Below are positions 61,448-64,000 of a stretch of 64,000 nucleotides of DNA, piece after piece (positions within the stretch are counted from its first letter, which is position 1; each line of letters starts with the position of its first letter). The position numbers were made by a program, and so were the translations under genes. Source of the DNA: Actinomycetes bacterium (GTDB lineage Bacteria > Actinomycetota > Actinomycetes > Propionibacteriales > Propionibacteriaceae); NCBI GenBank assembly GCA_023443125.1, contig JAEZVO010000028.1, forward strand, positions 1-64,000, read 5' to 3'. The notes beneath the pieces were generated by a model, which worked only from the letters and a program-made list of their open reading frames with translations, was not told the DNA's origin and did not search any database.

Positions 61448-62161
61448 GTGACTTCCGCCCGTCCCCACCGTGACATCGTGAGCTTCGTGCGCCGCAGCTC
61501 CCGCATGAACGATTCGCAGCGCACCGCACTGGAGCGCCACGGCAGCGAGTTCATCGTCGACGTGCCCACCGGCGAGCTGGAGACATCCATCGCCGACGGC
61601 GCCAGCGTCGACTGGACCGCGACGTTCGGGCGCGAGGGCGAGCTCATCGTCGAAATCGGCTCCGGCAGCGGCGACTCCCTCGTCCCCATGGCTGCCGGGC
61701 GCCCGGAGGCGAACATCGTCGCCTTCGAGGTGTTTGAGCGGGCGGTGGCGTCTACGGTGGGGCGGCTCGCCCGCGAACAAGTGGGCAACGTGCGGCTCGT
61801 GATGGCCGACGGCGCCCAGGGCCTCCGGCAGTTATTCGCCGACGGCTCCCTCACCGAGGTCTGGACGTTCTTCGCCGATCCGTGGCACAAGGCGCGTCAC
61901 CACAAGCGGCGGCTGGTCTCGCGTGGGTTTGGCGACGTGGTGGCGGCCAAGCTGCGCCCCGGCGGGTGTTGGCGGCTGGCCACCGACTGGGAGGATTACG
62001 CCTTGTGGATGCGGGAACAGCTCGACGACCACCCCCTGCTGCGCAACGTGCATGACGGCTGGGCGCCGCGCCTTGCTGAGCGCCCGGTCACGAAGTACGA
62101 GGCGCGCGGGCTCGCCGCGGGCCGCCAGGTGTTCGACCTCACGTACGAGCGCCGGCCATGA
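61448..62161 (+). CDS. trmB: tRNA (guanine-N7)-methyltransferase
   Basis: Methylates G46 of tRNAs using S-adenosylmethionine; 237 aa, GTG start. SAM-binding motif VEIGSGSGDSL, acceptor region VWTFFADPWHKARHHKRRL and the C-terminal TKYEARGLAAG are typical. Overlaps truA by 4 bp. Confidence 0.96.
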   Translation: MTSARPHRDIVSFVRRSSRMNDSQRTALERHGSEFIVDVPTGELETSIADGASVDWTATFGREGELIVEIGSGSGDSLVPMAAGRPEANIVAFEVFERAVASTVGRLAREQVGNVRLVMADGAQGLRQLFADGSLTEVWTFFADPWHKARHHKRRLVSRGFGDVVAAKLRPGGCWRLATDWEDYALWMREQLDDHPLLRNVHDGWAPRLAERPVTKYEARGLAAGRQVFDLTYERRP

Positions 62162-62973
62162 GGCTCCGCATCGACCTCGCCTACGACGGGCGCGACTTCC
62201 ACGGCTGGGCCGCGCAGCCCGGCCTGCGCACGGTGCAAGGCGAGCTCGAAACGTGGATTGGCAAGGTGCTCCGCAGCGCCGAGCCGTCGTCGCTCACCGT
62301 GGCCGGCCGCACCGACGCCGGCGTGCATGCCCGCGGGCAGGTGTGTCACCTCGACGTGGAGCGCCCCTCCCCCACGATCTGCGACGACCTCCTCCGACGT
62401 CTGCGCAAGGTGTTGCCCGACGACATCGTCGTGCGTAGCGTCGCCCCTGCCCCTGACGGGTTCGACGCGCGCTTCTCCGCCATCTGGCGCCGCTACTCCT
62501 ACCGGGTGCTGCCCGCAGACCAGGTGCCCGACCCACTGCAGCGCGGCCACGTCGTCGCGCTGCGGCACGGGGTCGACGTCGCGCTCCTGAACGACGCCGC
62601 ACCCCTCCTCCTGGGCCTCAGGGATTTCGCCCCATTCTGCAAGCCTCGCGACGGCGCCACCACCATCCGCGAACTGCGCGAGCTGAGGGCAACCCGGCGT
62701 GACGACGGCGTCGTCGAAATTCATCTGCTCGCCGACGCGTTTTGTCACTCGATGGTGCGCTCGCTCGTCGGTGCGCTGCTGGCGGTGGCCGGCGGGGCTC
62801 GCGACGTGGCGTGGCTGGAGCGCGTCGCCGCACACCCTGAGCGCCACAACGAGGTGCTCGTGATGCCCGCGCACGGGTTGGTGCTAGAGGAGATCGGGTA
62901 TCCGCCCGACGACGAACTCGCCGCCCGCGCAGCCACGGCCCGCGCCGTTCGATCCCTCGAGGAGCCCTCATGA
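62158..62973 (+). CDS. truA: tRNA pseudouridine synthase A
   Basis: Forms pseudouridine at positions 38-40 of tRNAs; 271 aa. The catalytic Asp is in AGRTDAGVHARGQV; also LAYDGRDFHGWA and FCHSMVRSLVGAL. It overlaps both neighbours by 4 bp, forming a translation-related operon with trmB and the methyltransferase. Confidence 0.96.
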   Translation: MRLRIDLAYDGRDFHGWAAQPGLRTVQGELETWIGKVLRSAEPSSLTVAGRTDAGVHARGQVCHLDVERPSPTICDDLLRRLRKVLPDDIVVRSVAPAPDGFDARFSAIWRRYSYRVLPADQVPDPLQRGHVVALRHGVDVALLNDAAPLLLGLRDFAPFCKPRDGATTIRELRELRATRRDDGVVEIHLLADAFCHSMVRSLVGALLAVAGGARDVAWLERVAAHPERHNEVLVMPAHGLVLEEIGYPPDDELAARAATARAVRSLEEPS

Positions 62974-63563
62974 GCCACTATTTCGAAACCCCCGACGAGC
63001 CGCTCGTCACCCGCACCATTGACGCCACCATCTTTGGCAACAACCTCACGTTCACGACGGCCCGAGGTGTGTTCTCCGGAACTCGGCTGGACCCGGGCAC
63101 GAGCGTGCTGTTGCGCGAGATTGGCCCACCGTCAGAAGGCCACATTCTGGACCTGGGCTGCGGGTTTGGTCCGATCGCCGTGGGGCTGGCCGTCGCGTCG
63201 CCGAAGGTCACCGTCGACGTGGTGGACGTGAACGCGCATGCCGTGGCGCTCACGAACATGAACGCGGAGGCGCACGGCGTGGCCGACAGAGTGAGGGCGG
63301 CCACCGACGCGCAGGGCCCGTTCGACGAGATCTGGTCGAACCCCCCGATCCGCATCGGGAAAGATGCGCTCCACACGTTGCTGCTCAGGTGGCTGCCGAG
63401 GCTGCGCCCCGACGGCACGGCCTGGATGGTGGTGAGCAAGAATCTGGGCGGCGATTCCCTTGCCAAGTGGCTCAACGACGAGGGCTGGCCGACGAAGAAA
63501 GTGGCCTCCGCGAAGGGCTTCCGTGTGCTTCAAACTACTTGGGCGCGGGAATATTCCGGCTAG
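62970..63563 (+). CDS. RsmC-like class I methyltransferase
   Basis: SAM-dependent methyltransferase, 197 aa, equal to the C-terminal catalytic domain of RsmC-type rRNA guanine-N2 methyltransferases. Motif I is ILDLGCGFGPIAVGL and motif IV is SNPPIRIGK. Sits directly after truA (4-bp overlap). Confidence 0.92.
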   Translation: MSHYFETPDEPLVTRTIDATIFGNNLTFTTARGVFSGTRLDPGTSVLLREIGPPSEGHILDLGCGFGPIAVGLAVASPKVTVDVVDVNAHAVALTNMNAEAHGVADRVRAATDAQGPFDEIWSNPPIRIGKDALHTLLLRWLPRLRPDGTAWMVVSKNLGGDSLAKWLNDEGWPTKKVASAKGFRVLQTTWAREYSG

Positions 63564-63608
63564 GGTGGGAGTTGTAGCCAGTGAACGCTCCTCGAAAGGA
63601 TATTGGCA

Positions 63609-64000
63609 ATGACCTACGTTCTTCCCGACCTCGACTACGACTACGGCGCACTCGCCCCCCACATCGCCCCTGAGATCATGGAGCTGCACCACAGCAAGCA
63701 CCATGCCACCTACGTCAAGGGCCTCAACACCGCGCTCGAGCAGCTCGCCGAGGCGCGCGAGAAGGGCGAACTCGGCACCGTCAACAAGCTCGCCAAGGAC
63801 GTCGCCTTCAACCTCGGCGGCCACGTGAACCACTCCGTGTTCTGGAAGAACATGTCCCCCGACGGTGGCGGCGAGCCCGAAGGCGCTCTCTCCGACGCGA
63901 TCACCGAGGGCTTCGGCTCCTTCGAAGGCTTCAAGAAGCAGTTCAACGCCACCGCGCTCGGCATCCAGGGCTCCGGCTGGGCCATCCTCGCGCTCGACAC
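63609..64000 (+). CDS. sodA: Superoxide dismutase (Fe/Mn), 3' end outside window
   Basis: Converts superoxide to peroxide and oxygen. The visible 130 residues include metal-ligand His in MELHHSKHHATYVKGLN and the signature NHSVFWKNMSPDGGGEP, then GSGWAILALDT at the window edge. GAAAGGA lies before the ATG. Confidence 0.96.
   Translation, partial: MTYVLPDLDYDYGALAPHIAPEIMELHHSKHHATYVKGLNTALEQLAEAREKGELGTVNKLAKDVAFNLGGHVNHSVFWKNMSPDGGGEPEGALSDAITEGFGSFEGFKKQFNATALGIQGSGWAILALD

Overview
The window is high-GC actinobacterial chromosome. I infer Propionibacteriaceae (a Tessaracoccus- or Arachnia-like genus). The grounds are a Cat1-type propionyl/acetyl-CoA:succinate CoA-transferase, the anchored-repeat metal-uptake cluster common in propionibacteria and corynebacteria, actinobacterial DUF4191/RDD/SCP/DUF2510 proteins, and the order lipB-lipA-DUF4191-RDD-glnA1 ... 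glnE-glnA2. Mycobacterium tuberculosis has the same core order (Rv2217 to Rv2222c). The genus is not proven by the sequence.

Layout. 0-1.4 kb: 3' part of the shared E2 dihydrolipoamide acyltransferase. 1.7-4.7 kb: GH2 beta-galactosidase. 4.7-11.6 kb: four-gene anchored-repeat ABC system on the minus strand (surface protein, binding protein with a nested surface domain, second surface protein, ATPase, permease) behind a Fur/Zur-like operator. 11.6-20.9 kb: lipB, lipA, DUF4191, ABC-F, unknown, ATPase, aldo/keto reductase, RDD, glnA1. 20.9-41.1 kb: about 20 kb of variable DNA between glnA1 and glnE. It holds a decayed signalling operon (hydrolase, lipoprotein, response regulator, kinase), insertion-sequence wreckage with AT-rich small secreted proteins, a WXG100/YbaB/toxin-like module, a sugar operon with a ROK regulator, the CoA-transferase with an AcuI-like reductase, and an FMN-riboswitch-controlled transporter lacking an ATPase. 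41.1-47.6 kb: glnE, SCP-like protein, glnA2, DUF2510 protein, map. 47.6-50.8 kb: palindrome cluster, prophage scrap encoding a MuF-type protein with a C-terminal toxin-like domain and a candidate immunity gene, then rnpB. 50.8-58.3 kb: ktrB-ktrA, RNB nuclease, zinc-ribbon protein, glmM, rpsI-rplM, dtd. 58.3-61.0 kb: a 2.67-kb plasmid-derived island bounded by a 170-bp direct repeat of the dtd 3' end. 61.0-64 kb: yccF, trmB, truA, an RsmC-like methyltransferase and the 5' part of sodA.

How the genes fit together. LipB and LipA make the lipoyl cofactor carried by the E2 at the left edge. GlnE adenylylates GlnA1, whose target tyrosine is visible, whereas GlnA2 lacks that motif. The CoA-transferase fits the last step of propionate fermentation. 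The metal-uptake operon is probably zinc regulated.

The most interesting parts are the dtd-repeat island with plasmid Rep remnants, the MuF toxin/immunity pair, the possible T7SS-type toxin module, three genes broken by small indels (one at a GA dinucleotide tract that could be phase-variable), and at least three families of dispersed palindromes.
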